Positions 49,101-57,007 of a stretch of 64,000 bases of DNA are shown piece by piece. The position numbers were made by a program, and so were the translations under genes. How positions within the stretch are numbered: the stretch's first letter is position 1; every line of letters starts with the position of its first letter. The stretch spans positions 1-64,000 of the forward strand of contig NZ_BONK01000011.1 in assembly GCF_016862675.1 (NCBI RefSeq), read 5' to 3'. The notes under the pieces are model-generated. The model searched no databases. It had not been told where the DNA came from and worked only from the letters and a program-made list of their open reading frames with translations. Source of the DNA: Cellulomonas chitinilytica. GTDB taxonomy: Bacteria; Actinomycetota; Actinomycetes; Actinomycetales; Cellulomonadaceae.

Positions 49101-51895
49101 ACCTCGTCGTGACGAACTTCGGCCCGTCGGACGCGGCGGCGCCCGTGGAGATCACCGACACCCTGCCGACCGGCCTGTCGTACGTGAGCTCCACCGACGT
49201 GACCGGCACCTGGACGTGCGGCGCGGCCGGCCAGGTCGTCACGTGCACCCTCGCGGGCGGCCTCGCGGTCGACGACACCGTCGAGGTCGCGATCGACGTG
49301 CTCGTGGACCCGGACCTCGGCACGGGCGAGTTCACGAACACCGCGACGGTCGACTCCGCGACCGACGACCCGAACCTCGCGAACAACACCGACACCGACG
49401 ACACGGCGTTCGACTCCGAGGCCGACCTGCTCGTCGAGAAGACGCACACGGGCGTGGCGGTCGCGGGGGAGCAGCTCACGTGGACGCTCCAGGTGAGCAA
49501 CGCCGGCCCGTCGTCCACCCCCGGGGACGTCGTGGTGAGCGACACGCTGCCACCCGGGACGACGTTCGTGTCCGCGACCGGCGCGGGGTGGGACTGCGTC
49601 GAGTCCGCCGGGACGGTGACCTGCACGGACGCCGACGGCATCGCCGCGCTGACGGACGCCGCACCGATCACGCTCGTCGTCCGCGTGGCGTCGGACGCGG
49701 GACCGTCCGTGATCCTCAACCACGTCTCGGTGGACGGGCCGCTCGTCGACCCGGTGCCCGCCAACAACACGGACGTCGACCTGGTCGTCGTCACCGACCA
49801 GGCCGACGTCGGCGTGCAGAAGGCCGTCGTCGGGTCCACCACGGTCGACGCGGGCGCGCGCGTGACGTACGAGATCACCGTGTCGAACGCGGGCCCGTCG
49901 GACGCCGACACCGTGGTCCTCACGGACGTGGTCCCGGCCGGCATGAGCCCGCTCACGGCGAGCGGACCCGCGGGCGACGGCTGGACGTGCACGGTCGCGG
50001 GCGCGACGGTGACCTGCCACCGCCCGACGTTCCCGGCACCTGCGGCCGGCGACCCGCCGACGACGAGCGTGATCACGGTCGTCGTCTTCGTGGCGACGGG
50101 CGTGCCGCCGGGCACCACGCTGACCAACACGGCCACGGTCTCGACCGCGACGCCGGGCGACGACCCCGCCGACAACACCGCGACGGCGACGGTGACGGTC
50201 CGGGCGGACGCGGACCTCCGCGTGACGAAGTCGCACGGGCCCGACGACGACCTGCTCGAGGCCGGCACGCAGATGACGTACACCGTCGACGTCGCGAACC
50301 TCGGCCCGTCGGACGCGGCGGCGCCCGTCACCGTCGTCGACACGCTGCCGCCGGGGATGACGTTCGTGTCGTCGTCCGGCCCCTGGCAGTGCACCGGCAC
50401 GACGACCGTCACGTGCGTGCTCGACGGCAGCGGGCCGCTCGTCGCGCTCACGTCCGCGCCGCCGCTGGGCCTGACGGTCGCGCTCGACCCCGACGCGCCC
50501 GTCGGGACGCTGACCAACACGGCCGACGTGTCCTCGCCGACCCCGGACCCCGACACGTCGAACAACACGGCGACGGACGACGTCGTGGTCGTGCGGCTCG
50601 CCGACCTCGACGTCCGCAAGACGCACGAGGGCCGGGCGCGGATCGGCGACCAGGTGCCCTTCACCATCACCGTGTCGAACCTCGGCCCGTCGTCGGCCGC
50701 GAACGTCGGCGTCGTCGACACCCTGCCCGTCGGCCTCACGTTCGTGTCGGCGTCCGGGACCGGCTGGGACTGCCGGGGGCTGCTCCTCGTCGTGAGCTGC
50801 ACCCGGTCCGACCCGACCGAGCTGCTCGCGCCGGGCGCCTCCGAGCCCGACATCACGGTCGTCGTGCTCGTCGGCCCCCGGGCGTTCTCGTCGGTCGAGA
50901 ACGTGGTCACGGTCAGCACGACGACGCCCGACGGCGACCGCGGCGCCAAGGAGTGGGTCGACGACCTCGACATCCCGCCGCAGGTCGACCTGGAGATCGT
51001 CAAGACGCACGACCAGCCGTTCCTGGTCGGCGAGGACGCCGTCTGGACCCTCACGGTGACGAACCACGGCCCGACGGACGACCCCGTGCCGGTCGTCGTC
51101 CGCGACGTGCTGCCTGCGGGCGTCACCTACGTGTCCGCGTCGGGCGACGGCGTCCTGTGCGCCGCGAACGGCCAGACGGTCACGTGCACGCGGCTCGGCG
51201 GCCTCGGGCTCGACGAGACGCTGACCATCACGCTCGTGGTGCACGTCGAGGCGGCGGCCTACCCCGAGGTGGTCAACACCGCGACCGTCTCGACCCTCGC
51301 GGAGGACACGGACCCGGCGAACGACTCCTCGACCGACCCCGCCGAGATCCCGCCGGTGTCGCTGCTCGCGATCCGCAAGGACCTCGTCTCGCAGGTCGGC
51401 GCCGACGGCACGTTCCAGATCGTCGTGACCAACACCGGCCCGCAGGCGACGACGACCCCGGTCGTGGTCACGGACACCGTGCCCGAGGGGCTCACGGTGA
51501 CCGGCGTGGAGTCCGCGCCCGCCGTGCCCGGCGGCCCCACCTGGTCGTGCGGCACGATCGGCGCGACGGTGACCTGCACGTACGCCTCCACGCTGGCGGT
51601 CGGGGCCCAGGCCCCGCCGATCCTCGTGCACACCGACTCCTCCGGCGTCGCACCGGGCACGTCCGTGCGCAACGTCGCGACGGCGTCCGGCGGCCAGCCG
51701 CCCGAGCTCTGCCCGGAGTGCGTCCCTGTCACCGACGACGCCGTGCTGGCCGTCCCCGCCGCCGCCGCGGGCGGGCTGAGCGCCACGGGTGCGGCGGCCG
51801 TCGCCGACCTGGCGCTGCTCGCGCTCGCCCTGCTGGTCCTCGGCTCGGCGCTGACGGTCGCCCGGCAGCGGTGGCACCGGCCGGACCTGCGCTGA
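43154..51895 (+). CDS. Giant secreted wall-anchored protein with 19 DUF11-type repeats
   Basis: 2,913 residues. The ATG at 43154 opens a signal peptide (RRTAVAAALVLVGIVLG core, cleavage predicted after A40, AMA|VPG). Then come 19 immunoglobulin-like repeats starting near bases 43273, 43741, 44354, 44850, 45357, 45968, 46447, 46909, 47395, 47824, 48274, 48665, 49042, 49428, 49808, 50216, 50605, 50989 and 51361. Every repeat keeps a Lys in its first strand (xxK[ST]), an Asp before the LP/VP turn (DTLPxG), and an Asn near the end (TNTATV). Repeats 1-10 are long and varied; 11-19 are compact (~125 residues), each with a Cys pair (GWxC...VTC). The C-terminus is a sorting signal (LSATG, hydrophobic span, RQRWHR). 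Likely a surface stalk or adhesin; binding partner unknown. CATCAT ends 6 nt before the ATG. Confidence 0.9.
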   Translation: MRGQGEPHRSGGVRWVRRTAVAAALVLVGIVLGPVQAAMAVPGIELSKSAPGQALAGEPITFTLTLTNPDTNPDAVPEFNASFRDTLPPGLTYVPGSTTPSGAGDPVIVTDPVTGAQTLTWANVADMEVGGSVTLTFQAQPDPAVYPVGSVVPNTADGYASTDPFVAPQFDADGALVPGTATETSSDSSTTTTISALEVTKSEPSPEGELLRGVHDETTVYTLTVRGSDAGPTTGLVLTDHLPAQLEFLGCGGVDSSSAPEYPGAPSLAATPAVADCPTPVSVTTVVNPPPDGTTTYPAGTYTRVQWAVPDLPAGGTFTVRYAAGVPLFANAAWPAGTDPAGLGQVANLDNNTGPSTRETTTEQAATNTARVTGTYGGPLAPGADPATADDTTHTVQVEDVRMRKAVSPTVFTAGRIATYTVTVDSSEYVSADDVVLHDVVPDGLCPLGAPGTNYESGGIAECDGVAPGPSTPYASVAEHADGTFDLTFAPLALGIDDTAVVTYQARMLSTYLGGPLGGDPTAVGDAFTNHVDLTATTTPDPATGQTGTEQVLDDSSATLSSSGALVDKLVAPRSLSGGTCPTSLADYGEPGDPGLPAAETSYREGDLACFALRVDFSDETQTRNPVVADFLPPAMEYVDGSAVEADEASGAPFTVQATPSTVIFDIGTVVGDARFAAAGAVFAVVLQARVVESAPGTTAEVQPNLLKGTGDNSAGQSQAFRDELDVLIGPIAPLSLVKGVESVDQPPNGPNGVNSDVDGVDVRLGSTATFRIDVTHDGTPGAADGYAVDGVDVWDVLPPQVRCAQVSDVVPDPRIPVPAVVTCTDPGDAGHPTFAGGSTHSLLRVDYVVDQGGDLAAQSTLPGQTLTTLYDLTIPPPARVGTVYDNTAYVHSYQATTNVDATPTTFYPQDNIDADVPAADQTAPAASDPSDVVVPSPVADKSVATGIDETNNDAPSQATLGEELAYRYGVTIPASTSVYDGSLTDRLPAGIVQDGPATLLFHPDAGNSATAPVPAGITIDTSTGTVTFPELYTNGTTVDQRFEVVLPVRVTTAALQPTQNALDATNTARFDSLESPGGSALAPATASATVNLRQPQPLLAKTNDQSTPVPGGTLVTYTLTARNANTDGSATNRPPLHDTFLVDCVPEGMTFDAYGADPGRAPAPGGAANGCPTGTTALVWALDTLAPGATVARTYTAFLPPDAVGGTAYTNTATLSGSTLDDGKAGPTDEDNPLERSMSATASSTVRIVGAEMQKSVTPDRATIGEEVTWTISYVHPPNTVFYDGSVIDQLPAGIEGAEITSVSCEILTTPTTPCTLNATPLADAPGPGGSTLVGWTFGDEPALDDPRLITVTFRSTIADIGSNVAGAGVTNTVVAKWNVTPDGPNDAPTSAGDEFDLTGPSGSATVTVLEPNLTIDKTVDDVTPGPTDRFRYTLTVTNAMSPTASAAYDGVVTDAVPTGVVVDPTSITFGGELTGADPVTGGGLITWDATDLSNALPPGASIVLSYEAVLAPSSGLTSAPLTNTATVESYRSLDDAGRVYAGPDDQAVVNPAFPHLETTKTALSPSPAYIGEPFRWQVSVTNTGGAPAFGIDVVDTLPPGWTYVPGSTLITGPRGGTARIDPVTLLGRLTWSDLGTLQPGQSATVAFDAVPGDSVVTNPGVGSGVAHVNTGQTFGEDATQATGNADGSYAGPPSTAQTFVDSADVRIAKTHTDPVVAGSTATWSVVVTNDGGDPAVGPWTVTDTLPTGVGLVSAGGTGWACTSTTTTVTCARTTAAETLASGASFPPITVVTSVPATTPSGTVLTNAVTVGDRTFDPDLANNTTTDDATVTASADLAVSKAHAGRLVAGQRAVWTVGVVNNGPSDSIAPLTLTDTLPAGTTFVSALGIGWSCSATGQVVTCTRGTTLAAGASAPQIVLTADIASDVTGTLTNTAVVAGTTPDPVPGNNTAVDPGPVVTIADLAIQKSHVGDFLAGTVGTYHLVVTNFGPSDAAAPVEITDTLPTGLSYVSSTDVTGTWTCGAAGQVVTCTLAGGLAVDDTVEVAIDVLVDPDLGTGEFTNTATVDSATDDPNLANNTDTDDTAFDSEADLLVEKTHTGVAVAGEQLTWTLQVSNAGPSSTPGDVVVSDTLPPGTTFVSATGAGWDCVESAGTVTCTDADGIAALTDAAPITLVVRVASDAGPSVILNHVSVDGPLVDPVPANNTDVDLVVVTDQADVGVQKAVVGSTTVDAGARVTYEITVSNAGPSDADTVVLTDVVPAGMSPLTASGPAGDGWTCTVAGATVTCHRPTFPAPAAGDPPTTSVITVVVFVATGVPPGTTLTNTATVSTATPGDDPADNTATATVTVRADADLRVTKSHGPDDDLLEAGTQMTYTVDVANLGPSDAAAPVTVVDTLPPGMTFVSSSGPWQCTGTTTVTCVLDGSGPLVALTSAPPLGLTVALDPDAPVGTLTNTADVSSPTPDPDTSNNTATDDVVVVRLADLDVRKTHEGRARIGDQVPFTITVSNLGPSSAANVGVVDTLPVGLTFVSASGTGWDCRGLLLVVSCTRSDPTELLAPGASEPDITVVVLVGPRAFSSVENVVTVSTTTPDGDRGAKEWVDDLDIPPQVDLEIVKTHDQPFLVGEDAVWTLTVTNHGPTDDPVPVVVRDVLPAGVTYVSASGDGVLCAANGQTVTCTRLGGLGLDETLTITLVVHVEAAAYPEVVNTATVSTLAEDTDPANDSSTDPAEIPPVSLLAIRKDLVSQVGADGTFQIVVTNTGPQATTTPVVVTDTVPEGLTVTGVESAPAVPGGPTWSCGTIGATVTCTYASTLAVGAQAPPILVHTDSSGVAPGTSVRNVATASGGQPPELCPECVPVTDDAVLAVPAAAAGGLSATGAAAVADLALLALALLVLGSALTVARQRWHRPDLR
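51776..51892 (+). other. C-terminal cell-wall sorting signal (LSATG variant)
   Basis: Codes LSATG, then about 23 hydrophobic residues (from AAAVADLALLALALLVLGSA), then a basic tail RQRWHRPDLR. This is the plan of an LPXTG signal with Ser in place of Pro, close to the LAXTG sites used by class E sortases of high-GC actinobacteria. No sortase gene lies in the window. Confidence 0.7.
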
Positions 51896-51926
51896 CGCAT
51901 CCTCTGCAGCCCCGGTCGGACGGTCG

Positions 51927-51932
51927 GATACT
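51927..51932 (+). promoter_or_regulatory. -10 box before the 140-residue gene, leaderless
   Basis: GATACT, then 6 nt, then ATG 51939; no Shine-Dalgarno. Confidence 0.45.
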
Positions 51933-51938
51933 GAGTCG

Positions 51939-52361
51939 ATGATCTCCGTCGATCTCGCCCTGCTCCTGCGCAACGCCGGGCTGCGCTGGCACCCCACGTC
52001 CGGCGACCGGTTCGCGGTGCTGCAGCCGGAGATGGACGGCGAGGTCTTCACGATCAGCGAGATGACCATCGAGGCGCACACGTTCCCGACGGGCACGGTG
52101 CTGGGCTTCAACGGGACGACGGAGTGGGCGCTCGACTCGGTCGCCCAGGACGACGCCATCTGGCTGCCCCGCGAGGACCAGCTCCGCGACCTGCTCGGCG
52201 GCACGTTCCGCAGCCTGGCCCGCTCGACCACCGGCGCCTACCAGGTGGTCGTGGAGCGCCCCGGGCACTTCGAGGAGTCCTTCTGGGGCGACACGGCCGA
52301 GGAGGCGTACGCCCAGGCGGTGCTGGCCCTCGTCCACGCCGCCGTCGAGCACACGGCCTGA
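51939..52361 (+). CDS. Conserved actinobacterial protein, unknown function
   Basis: 140 residues, soluble, no signal peptide. VDLALLLRNAGLRWHPTSGDRFAV at the start, then MDGEVFTISEMTIEAHTFPTG and a run of conserved-looking aromatic residues. Similar small proteins are common in Cellulomonas-like genomes, sometimes labelled 'pilus assembly protein CpaE' without support. It starts 43 bp after the giant repeat protein but has its own -10 box. Converges with the DUF4287 gene. Confidence 0.65.
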   Translation: MISVDLALLLRNAGLRWHPTSGDRFAVLQPEMDGEVFTISEMTIEAHTFPTGTVLGFNGTTEWALDSVAQDDAIWLPREDQLRDLLGGTFRSLARSTTGAYQVVVERPGHFEESFWGDTAEEAYAQAVLALVHAAVEHTA

Positions 52362-52381
52362 ACGCGGCCGCGTCTGGGCCG

Positions 52382-52951
52382 TCAGCCGTTCTGCTCGTAC
52401 GCGACCCGGAGCAGCCCGACGAGCTCGTCGTCCACCTCGGCCACGTCGGTGAGGACCAGCCGGTGCGTGGCCGATCCGGGGAACGACGAGACCACCAGGC
52501 GATCGCTCGACGGCGCGGACACGAACCGCAGCCCCACGTCGACCCGCGACGCGGTGGCCGCGACCGCCGCGAACTGCCGGGCCCGCACGAACGGCACGTA
52601 CGTCGAGCGCCCCTCGCGGCGGACGTCGTCCCCGAGCCCGAGCAGGGCCGCCTCGACGGCGTCGTACACGGGTCGGAACGCCGCCTTGCGGCCCGTGTAC
52701 TGGGAGTCGACGTACTCGTCGACGGTCGGCTGCACCCAGCCCGCACGGCGCGCGACCTCGAACGCGATGGCCCACTGGGTGTTCTGCGGGACGCCGTGCA
52801 CGTCCCGCAGCCACCGCCGGACGGCCACCTGGTCGAGCGGGTCGACCCCGCTGGAGCGCAGGACGATCGTCGCCCAGCCGTCGAGGTCGCGGCCCGTCCT
52901 GTCGACCATGGACGCGGTGACGGCGGCCATCATGTCGTCGGGGCTGCTCAT
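52382..52951 (-). CDS. DUF4287/DUF5655-type protein
   Basis: 189 residues. N-terminal ~75 residues (MVDRTGRDLDGWATIVLRS ... VPQNTQWAIAFEVARRAGW) look like DUF4287; the C-terminal ~110 (YDAVEAALLGLGDDVRREGRSTYVPFVRARQFAAVAAT ... LRFVSAP) look like DUF5655, a pair often found together. Cytoplasmic, function unknown. ATG 52951 is preceded on the minus strand by TACGCT (52964-52959) and 7 nt, so it is probably leaderless; gatC diverges 62 bp away. Confidence 0.75.
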   Translation of the reverse strand: MSSPDDMMAAVTASMVDRTGRDLDGWATIVLRSSGVDPLDQVAVRRWLRDVHGVPQNTQWAIAFEVARRAGWVQPTVDEYVDSQYTGRKAAFRPVYDAVEAALLGLGDDVRREGRSTYVPFVRARQFAAVAATASRVDVGLRFVSAPSSDRLVVSSFPGSATHRLVLTDVAEVDDELVGLLRVAYEQNG

Positions 52952-52999
52952 GCCGCCCAGCGTAGGCACGCGGCGCCCGGCGGCGACCTGCGCCCCGTC

Positions 53000-53005
53000 T
53001 AGACT
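53000..53005 (+). promoter_or_regulatory. -10 box of gatCAB, leaderless
   Basis: TAGACT, then 7 nt, then the gatC ATG at 53013. No Shine-Dalgarno. Confidence 0.6.
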
Positions 53006-53012
53006 CGTCGCC

Positions 53013-53312
53013 ATGTCCACCCTCTCTCGCGACGAGGTCGCGCGCGTGGCGGGCCTGGCACGGATCGACCTCACGCCGGCGGAGATCGACCGCCTCGCGG
53101 GCGAGCTCGACGTCATCGTCGAGTCGGTCGCCCGCGTGAGCGAGATCGCCACGCCCGACGTGCCGGCCACCAGCCACCCCCTCCCGCTGACCAACGTGTT
53201 CCGCGCCGACGTGCCCGTGGCGCCGGTCGACCGCGACGCCGTGCTGGCCGCCGCCCCGGCGTCGCAGGACGGCAAGTTCCTCGTCCCGCAGATCCTGGGG
53301 GAGGACGCGTGA
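53013..53312 (+). CDS. gatC: Asp-tRNA(Asn)/Glu-tRNA(Gln) amidotransferase subunit C
   Basis: 99 residues, the belt subunit that wraps GatA and Gat[33 protein letters not shown] at the start and [19 protein letters not shown] in the middle are family hallmarks. First gene of gatCAB; its stop overlaps the gatA GTG (GTGA at 53309-53312). Confidence 0.96.
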   Translation: MSTLSRDEVARVAGLARIDLTPAEIDRLAGELDVIVESVARVSEIATPDVPATSHPLPLTNVFRADVPVAPVDRDAVLAAAPASQDGKFLVPQILGEDA

Positions 53313-54820
53313 GCGACCTGACGCGGATCTCCGCCGCGACCCTCGCCGAGAAGCTGTCCGCCGGGGAGGTGTCCAGCGTCGAGGCGACGCAGGCGCACCT
53401 CGACCGGATCACCGCCGTCGACGGCGCCGTGCACGCGTTCCTGCACGTCAGCGCTGACGAGGCCCTGGCGACCGCAGCCGACGTCGACCAGCGCCGCGCG
53501 GCCGGCGAGGACCTGCACGCGCTCGCGGGCGTCCCGATCGCCGTCAAGGACGTCGTCGTGACGAAGGGCCTGCCGACGACGGCCGGCTCGAAGATCCTCG
53601 AGGGCTGGGTGCCGCCGTACGACGCGACGCTCGTCGAGCGGATCAAGGCCGCGGGCCTGCCGATCCTCGGCAAGACGAACATGGACGAGTTCGCGATGGG
53701 CTCGTCGACCGAGCACTCCGCGTACGGCAACACGCACAACCCGTGGGACCTCACGCGCATCCCCGGCGGGTCCGGTGGCGGGTCCGCCGCCGCGGTCGCC
53801 GCGTACGAGGCCCCGCTCGCCATCGGCACCGACACCGGCGGGTCCATCCGCCAGCCGGGCGCCGTCACAGGCACGGTCGGCGTGAAGCCGACGTACGGCT
53901 CGGTGTCCCGGTACGGGCTCATCGCGATGGCGTCGTCGCTCGACCAGGCCGGTCCGGTGACCCGCACGGTCCTCGACTCGGCGCTGCTGCACGAGCTCAT
54001 CGGCGGGCACGACCCGCTCGACTCCACGTCGATCGCGGAGCCGCTGCCGGGCCTCGTCGCCGCGGCCCGTCAGGGCGCGACGGGCGACCTGACCGGCGTG
54101 CGCGTGGGCGTCATCCGCGAGCTGCAGGGCGAGGGCTACCAGGCGGGCGTGCTCGCACGCTTCCAGGAGTCGCTCGCGATCCTCGAGGCCGCGGGCGCGA
54201 CGATCGTCGAGGTCTCCTGCCCGCACTTCGAGTACGCGCTCGGCGCGTACTACCTGATCATGCCGAGCGAGGCGTCGAGCAACCTCGCGAAGTTCGACGG
54301 CATGCGCTTCGGGCTCCGGGTCGTCCCCGAGGACAACCCCACGGCCGAGCGCGTCATGTCGGCGACCCGCGGGCAGGGCTTCGGCGACGAGGTCAAGCGC
54401 CGCATCATCCTCGGCACGTACGCGCTGTCGGCGGGCTACTACGACGCGTACTACGGCTCGGCGCAGAAGGTCCGCACGCTCATCCAGCGCGACTTCGACG
54501 CCGCGTTCGCGCAGGCCGACGTGCTCGTCTCGCCGACGGCGCCGACCACGGCGTTCAAGCTCGGCGAGAAGCTCGACGACCCGCTGGCGATGTACCTCAA
54601 CGACGTCGCGACGATCCCCGCGAACCTGGCCGGCGTGCCGGGGCTCAGCCTGCCGAACGGCCTGAGCGACGACGGCCTGCCCGTCGGCTTCCAGGTGCTC
54701 GCCCCGGCCAAGGCCGACGACCGGCTGTACCGCGTCGGCGCCGCGCTGGAGGCCCTGCTGGAGAAGAACTGGGGCGGCCCGCTGCTGAGCCAGGCGCCCG
54801 AGCTGGAGGTGGCCCGATGA
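53309..54820 (+). CDS. gatA: Asp-tRNA(Asn)/Glu-tRNA(Gln) amidotransferase subunit A
   Basis: Amidase subunit that releases ammonia from glutamine. 503 residues of the amidase-signature family; catalytic triad Lys80 (PIAVKDVV), Ser155 (GGSGGGSA) and nucleophile Ser179 ([12 protein letters not shown]), one residue off the Staphylococcus numbering. GTG start coupled to gatC; ATG of gatB overlaps its stop. Confidence 0.97.
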   Translation: MSDLTRISAATLAEKLSAGEVSSVEATQAHLDRITAVDGAVHAFLHVSADEALATAADVDQRRAAGEDLHALAGVPIAVKDVVVTKGLPTTAGSKILEGWVPPYDATLVERIKAAGLPILGKTNMDEFAMGSSTEHSAYGNTHNPWDLTRIPGGSGGGSAAAVAAYEAPLAIGTDTGGSIRQPGAVTGTVGVKPTYGSVSRYGLIAMASSLDQAGPVTRTVLDSALLHELIGGHDPLDSTSIAEPLPGLVAAARQGATGDLTGVRVGVIRELQGEGYQAGVLARFQESLAILEAAGATIVEVSCPHFEYALGAYYLIMPSEASSNLAKFDGMRFGLRVVPEDNPTAERVMSATRGQGFGDEVKRRIILGTYALSAGYYDAYYGSAQKVRTLIQRDFDAAFAQADVLVSPTAPTTAFKLGEKLDDPLAMYLNDVATIPANLAGVPGLSLPNGLSDDGLPVGFQVLAPAKADDRLYRVGAALEALLEKNWGGPLLSQAPELEVAR

Positions 54821-56316
54821 GCACGCTGGTCGACTACGACGACGCGGTGGCCCGGTTCGACCCGGTCATCGGCATCGAGGTCCACGTGGAGCTCGGCACC
54901 CGCACCAAGATGTTCGACGGCGCGCCCGCGGGCTTCGGCGAGGAGCCGAACACGTCCGTCACGCCGGTGTCGCTCGGCCTGCCGGGCTCGCTCCCGGTGG
55001 TCAACGGCACGGCCGTCGAGTACGCGATCCGCATCGGCCTGGCGCTGAACTGCCAGATCGCCGAGACGTGCCGGTTCGCGCGGAAGAACTACTTCTACCC
55101 GGACGTCCCGAAGAACTTCCAGACGTCGCAGTACGACGAGCCCATCGCGTTCGACGGCCACGTCGACGTCGAGCTCGAGGACGGGTCGATCTTCCGCGTG
55201 GAGATCGAGCGCGCACACATGGAGGAGGACGCCGGCAAGAACACGCACGTCGGCGGCTCCACCGGGCGCATCCACGGCGCCGAGTACTCGCTGGTCGACT
55301 ACAACCGTGCGGGCATCCCGCTCGTCGAGATCGTCACGCGGCCCATCACGGGTGCCGGCGCCCGGGCCCCCGAGGTCGCGCGGGCGTACGTGCAGACGCT
55401 GCGGGACCTGTTCCGGGCGCTGGGCGTCTCGGAGGCCCGCATGGAGCGCGGCAACGTCCGCGCCGACGTCAACGTGTCGCTCCGGAACACCCCGCAGGAC
55501 GCGCTCGGCACCCGCACGGAGACCAAGAACGTCAACTCGTTCCGCTCGGTCGAGCGTGCGGTCCGGTTCGAGATCGGCCGCCAGGCGGGCGTGCTCGACG
55601 AGGGCGGCAGCATCGTCCAGGAGACCCGGCACTGGCACGAGGACACCGGCACGACGACGTCGGGCCGCATCAAGTCCGACGCCGAGGACTACCGGTACTT
55701 CCCGGAGCCGGACCTCGTGCCGATCGCCCCGGACCGCGCGTGGGTCGAGGAGATCCGTGCGTCGCTGCCCGAGCTGCCCGCGGCCCGCCGCCGCCGGCTG
55801 CAGGGCGAGTGGGGCTACGCCGACGCCGAGATGCGCGACGTCGTCAACGCCGGTGCCGTCGAGCTCATCGAGGCGACCGTCGCCGGGGGCACCAGCCCGG
55901 CCGCCGCGCGCAAGTGGTGGATGGGCGAGCTGGCCCGCACGGCGAAGCAGCAGGAGGTCGAGCTCGAGGCGCTGCCGATCACGCCCGCGCAGATCGCCGC
56001 GCTGCAGAAGCTCGTCGACGACGGCCGGATCAACGACAAGCTCGCGCGCCAGGTGCTCGAGGGCGTGCTCGCGGGGGAGGGCGACCCGGAGGCGGTCGTC
56101 GTCGCCCGGGGCCTGGAGGTCGTGTCCGACGACGGCCCGCTGCTCGAGGCCATCGACGCCGCGCTCGCCGCCCAGCCGGACATCGCGGAGAAGATCCGCT
56201 CCGGCAACCTCGGCCCGGTCGGCGCGATCATCGGCGCCGTCATGAAGGCCACCCGCGGCCAGGCCGACGCCGGCCGCGTCCGCGAGCTCCTGCTGGAGCG
56301 CGTCGCCCAGGGCTGA
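54817..56316 (+). CDS. gatB: Asp-tRNA(Asn)/Glu-tRNA(Gln) amidotransferase subunit B
   Basis: Binds the mischarged tRNA, activates the acyl group with ATP and adds ammonia delivered from GatA. 499 residues: [90 protein letters not shown], and the C-terminal helical/YqeY-like tail (about 400-499). Ends in a strong hairpin. Confidence 0.97.
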   Translation: MSTLVDYDDAVARFDPVIGIEVHVELGTRTKMFDGAPAGFGEEPNTSVTPVSLGLPGSLPVVNGTAVEYAIRIGLALNCQIAETCRFARKNYFYPDVPKNFQTSQYDEPIAFDGHVDVELEDGSIFRVEIERAHMEEDAGKNTHVGGSTGRIHGAEYSLVDYNRAGIPLVEIVTRPITGAGARAPEVARAYVQTLRDLFRALGVSEARMERGNVRADVNVSLRNTPQDALGTRTETKNVNSFRSVERAVRFEIGRQAGVLDEGGSIVQETRHWHEDTGTTTSGRIKSDAEDYRYFPEPDLVPIAPDRAWVEEIRASLPELPAARRRRLQGEWGYADAEMRDVVNAGAVELIEATVAGGTSPAAARKWWMGELARTAKQQEVELEALPITPAQIAALQKLVDDGRINDKLARQVLEGVLAGEGDPEAVVVARGLEVVSDDGPLLEAIDAALAAQPDIAEKIRSGNLGPVGAIIGAVMKATRGQADAGRVRELLLERVAQG

Positions 56317-56324
56317 CGCACCAT

Positions 56325-56368
56325 CGACGAGGGCCGGGGGCGCGGACCGCGCCGCCCGGCCCTCGTCG
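56325..56368 (+). terminator. Terminator of gatCAB
   Basis: Perfect 14-bp outer stem (CGACGAGGGCCGGG / CCCGGCCCTCGTCG) enclosing a 16-nt GC-rich loop that can pair further, 8 nt after the gatB stop. Confidence 0.85.
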
Positions 56369-56442
56369 CAACATCCCGGTCACACGACGTCCCTACGATC
56401 GACGACGGCACCCCGCTGCGGGTGCCGGACGGGAGTGGTCCG

Positions 56443-56991
56443 ATGCAGAAGCCGACGCTGCAGGGCGAGATGCTCGTGCTGCGACCGATCCGGGCCGACG
56501 ACGCGGACGCGATGTGGGACATGCTCGCGGACCCCGACGGGCGGCGGCTCACCGGCACGACCGCGACGTTCACGCGACCGCAGGTCGACGCCTGGTGCGC
56601 GAGCCGTGGGACGGCGGAGGGCCGCTACGACTTCGCCGTGACGGCGAACGGGTCGGACGACTTCCTCGGCGAGATCGTGCTGAACGACATCGACGACGTG
56701 GTCCGCAAGGCCAACATGCGGCTCGTGATGCGGCCCGCCTACCGGGGCCGCGGGTACGGCACGGAGGGGATCGAGCTCGTGCTGGGCTTCGCGTTCGACG
56801 GGCTCGGCCTGCACCGCGTGGAGCTCGACGTGCTGGCGATCAACGCCCGCGCGAAGTCCCTGTACGAGAACATCGGCTTCCGGGTGGAGGGCCGCCGCCG
56901 GGACGCCTACCGCGACGGCGACGGCTGGTGCGACGCGATCGACATGGCGATGCTCGAGGACGAGTACCGGGCGACCCAGGTCGCGTCCTGA
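56443..56991 (+). CDS. GNAT acetyltransferase, RimJ/RimL type
   Basis: 182 residues. MLVLRPIRADDADAMWDML, LRLVMRPAYRGRGYGTEGIELVLGFAF (acetyl-CoA loop RGRGYG), LHRVELDVLAINARAKSLYENIGFRVEG and RRDAYRDG are typical of the RimJ/RimL-like branch, which acetylates protein N-termini or small amines. ATG at 56443 has GGGAG 8 nt upstream. Convergent with the TetR gene. Confidence 0.87.
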   Translation: MQKPTLQGEMLVLRPIRADDADAMWDMLADPDGRRLTGTTATFTRPQVDAWCASRGTAEGRYDFAVTANGSDDFLGEIVLNDIDDVVRKANMRLVMRPAYRGRGYGTEGIELVLGFAFDGLGLHRVELDVLAINARAKSLYENIGFRVEGRRRDAYRDGDGWCDAIDMAMLEDEYRATQVAS

Positions 56992-57007
56992 CCCCGCTGC
57001 CGGCGGG

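Noticed and set aside
43091..52231. A 3,046-codon open frame on the minus strand opposite the giant surface protein gene
   Set aside because: It is longer than the real gene but is a mirror effect of strong third-position GC: its translation is Arg/Val/Gly/Asp-rich, has no domains, and the plus-strand frame has a signal peptide, regular repeats and a sorting signal.
51939..52361. Pilus assembly protein CpaE
   Set aside because: 140 residues without P-loop or receiver domain; the label seen on homologues is not supported by sequence.
56993..57007. Short hairpin CCCGC/GCGGG between the GNAT and TetR stops
   Set aside because: Only five base pairs; too weak in this GC-rich background to call a terminator.
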